A stretch of DNA of 61,559 nucleotides from Lobulomyces angularis (taxonomy: Eukaryota; Chytridiomycota; Chytridiomycetes; Lobulomycetales; Lobulomycetaceae), in assembly GCA_027604685.1 (NCBI GenBank), contig JADHYX010000096.1, positions 1 to 61,559 on the forward strand, in the 5' to 3' direction. The translations under genes were made by a program, and so were the position numbers. Shown here piece by piece: positions 61,461 through 61,559 of the stretch. How positions within the stretch are numbered: the stretch's first letter is position 1; every line of letters begins with the position of its first letter. A model generated the notes under the pieces. The model was not told the DNA's origin, made no database searches, and saw nothing but the letters and a program-made list of their open reading frames with translations.

Positions 61461-61559
61461 TCTAAGTTTTATGGTTGTAAAGTGTATTAGATAAGCAGTA
61501 ACCGGCGTTCTACTTAAATAATATAATAATAAGAAGAGTATAAATAGATCAAGTTATAA

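Overview
This is a very AT-rich eukaryotic nuclear contig. It is packed with short GT-AG introns (about 40-150 nt, usually starting GTAA and ending in T-runs plus AG) and long A or T homopolymers. Stops are standard (TAA, TAG and TGA all end genes). I recognise about 27 protein genes from their motifs; no tRNA, rRNA or CRISPR array was seen. The gene set fits a flagellated, early-diverging fungus (chytrid, blastocladiomycete, aphelid or rozellid-like) or a close relative. It has fungal-type housekeeping genes (GSK3, KAR5, CCR4-NOT, CAP, class I photolyase) together with genes that Dikarya typically lack: a fuzzy-like CPLANE protein, Integrator subunit 9 and a PAXX-like end-joining factor. The lineage is inferred, not proven.

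Layout. 0-10.3 kb (+): end of an unknown gene, GSK3 kinase, PAXX-like protein, fuzzy-like longin protein, KAR5 nuclear-fusion protein, NOT2. A 10-N assembly gap follows at 10.6 kb. 10.7-22 kb: a 71-aa protein (-), a Golgi GT31-type glycosyltransferase with a PAN-like tail (+), INTS9 (-), a decayed hAT-like transposase (-), photolyase (-) and CAF1/POP2 deadenylase (-). 22.6-34.4 kb (+): CAP, LSM8, a multi-pass membrane protein, heat-shock-factor-type protein A, a PAN-like type I membrane protein, an inverted decayed copy of the multi-pass gene (-), and a NIF/CTD-type phosphatase. 34.6-47.4 kb (-): monoglyceride lipase, ARP2, mitochondrial-type LeuRS, PAF-acetylhydrolase, a possible 2H-phosphoesterase, an IS630/Tc1-like relic (+), and HSF-type protein B. 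48.4-61.5 kb: a Cys-rich protein (+), a decayed Fanzor/TnpB-like gene (-), a mitochondrial carrier (-), TAPT1/EMP65 (+), an unknown basic protein (-), an inverted duplication of that gene's 5' end, a phytanoyl-CoA-type dioxygenase (-), and a gene-poor right end.

How the genes relate. NOT2 and CAF1 are two CCR4-NOT subunits. INTS9 and LSM8 act in snRNA processing. ARP2 and CAP act on actin. GSK3 and the two HSF-type factors are regulatory. Fuzzy-like and TAPT1 connect to cilia, which fits a zoospore-forming organism, and KAR5 implies a sexual cycle.

The most notable items are the Fanzor relic, the HSF paralog pair, the duplicated and inverted gene pieces, and the three animal-type genes. All gene models were joined by eye from splice signals and frame, so exact exon borders are provisional.
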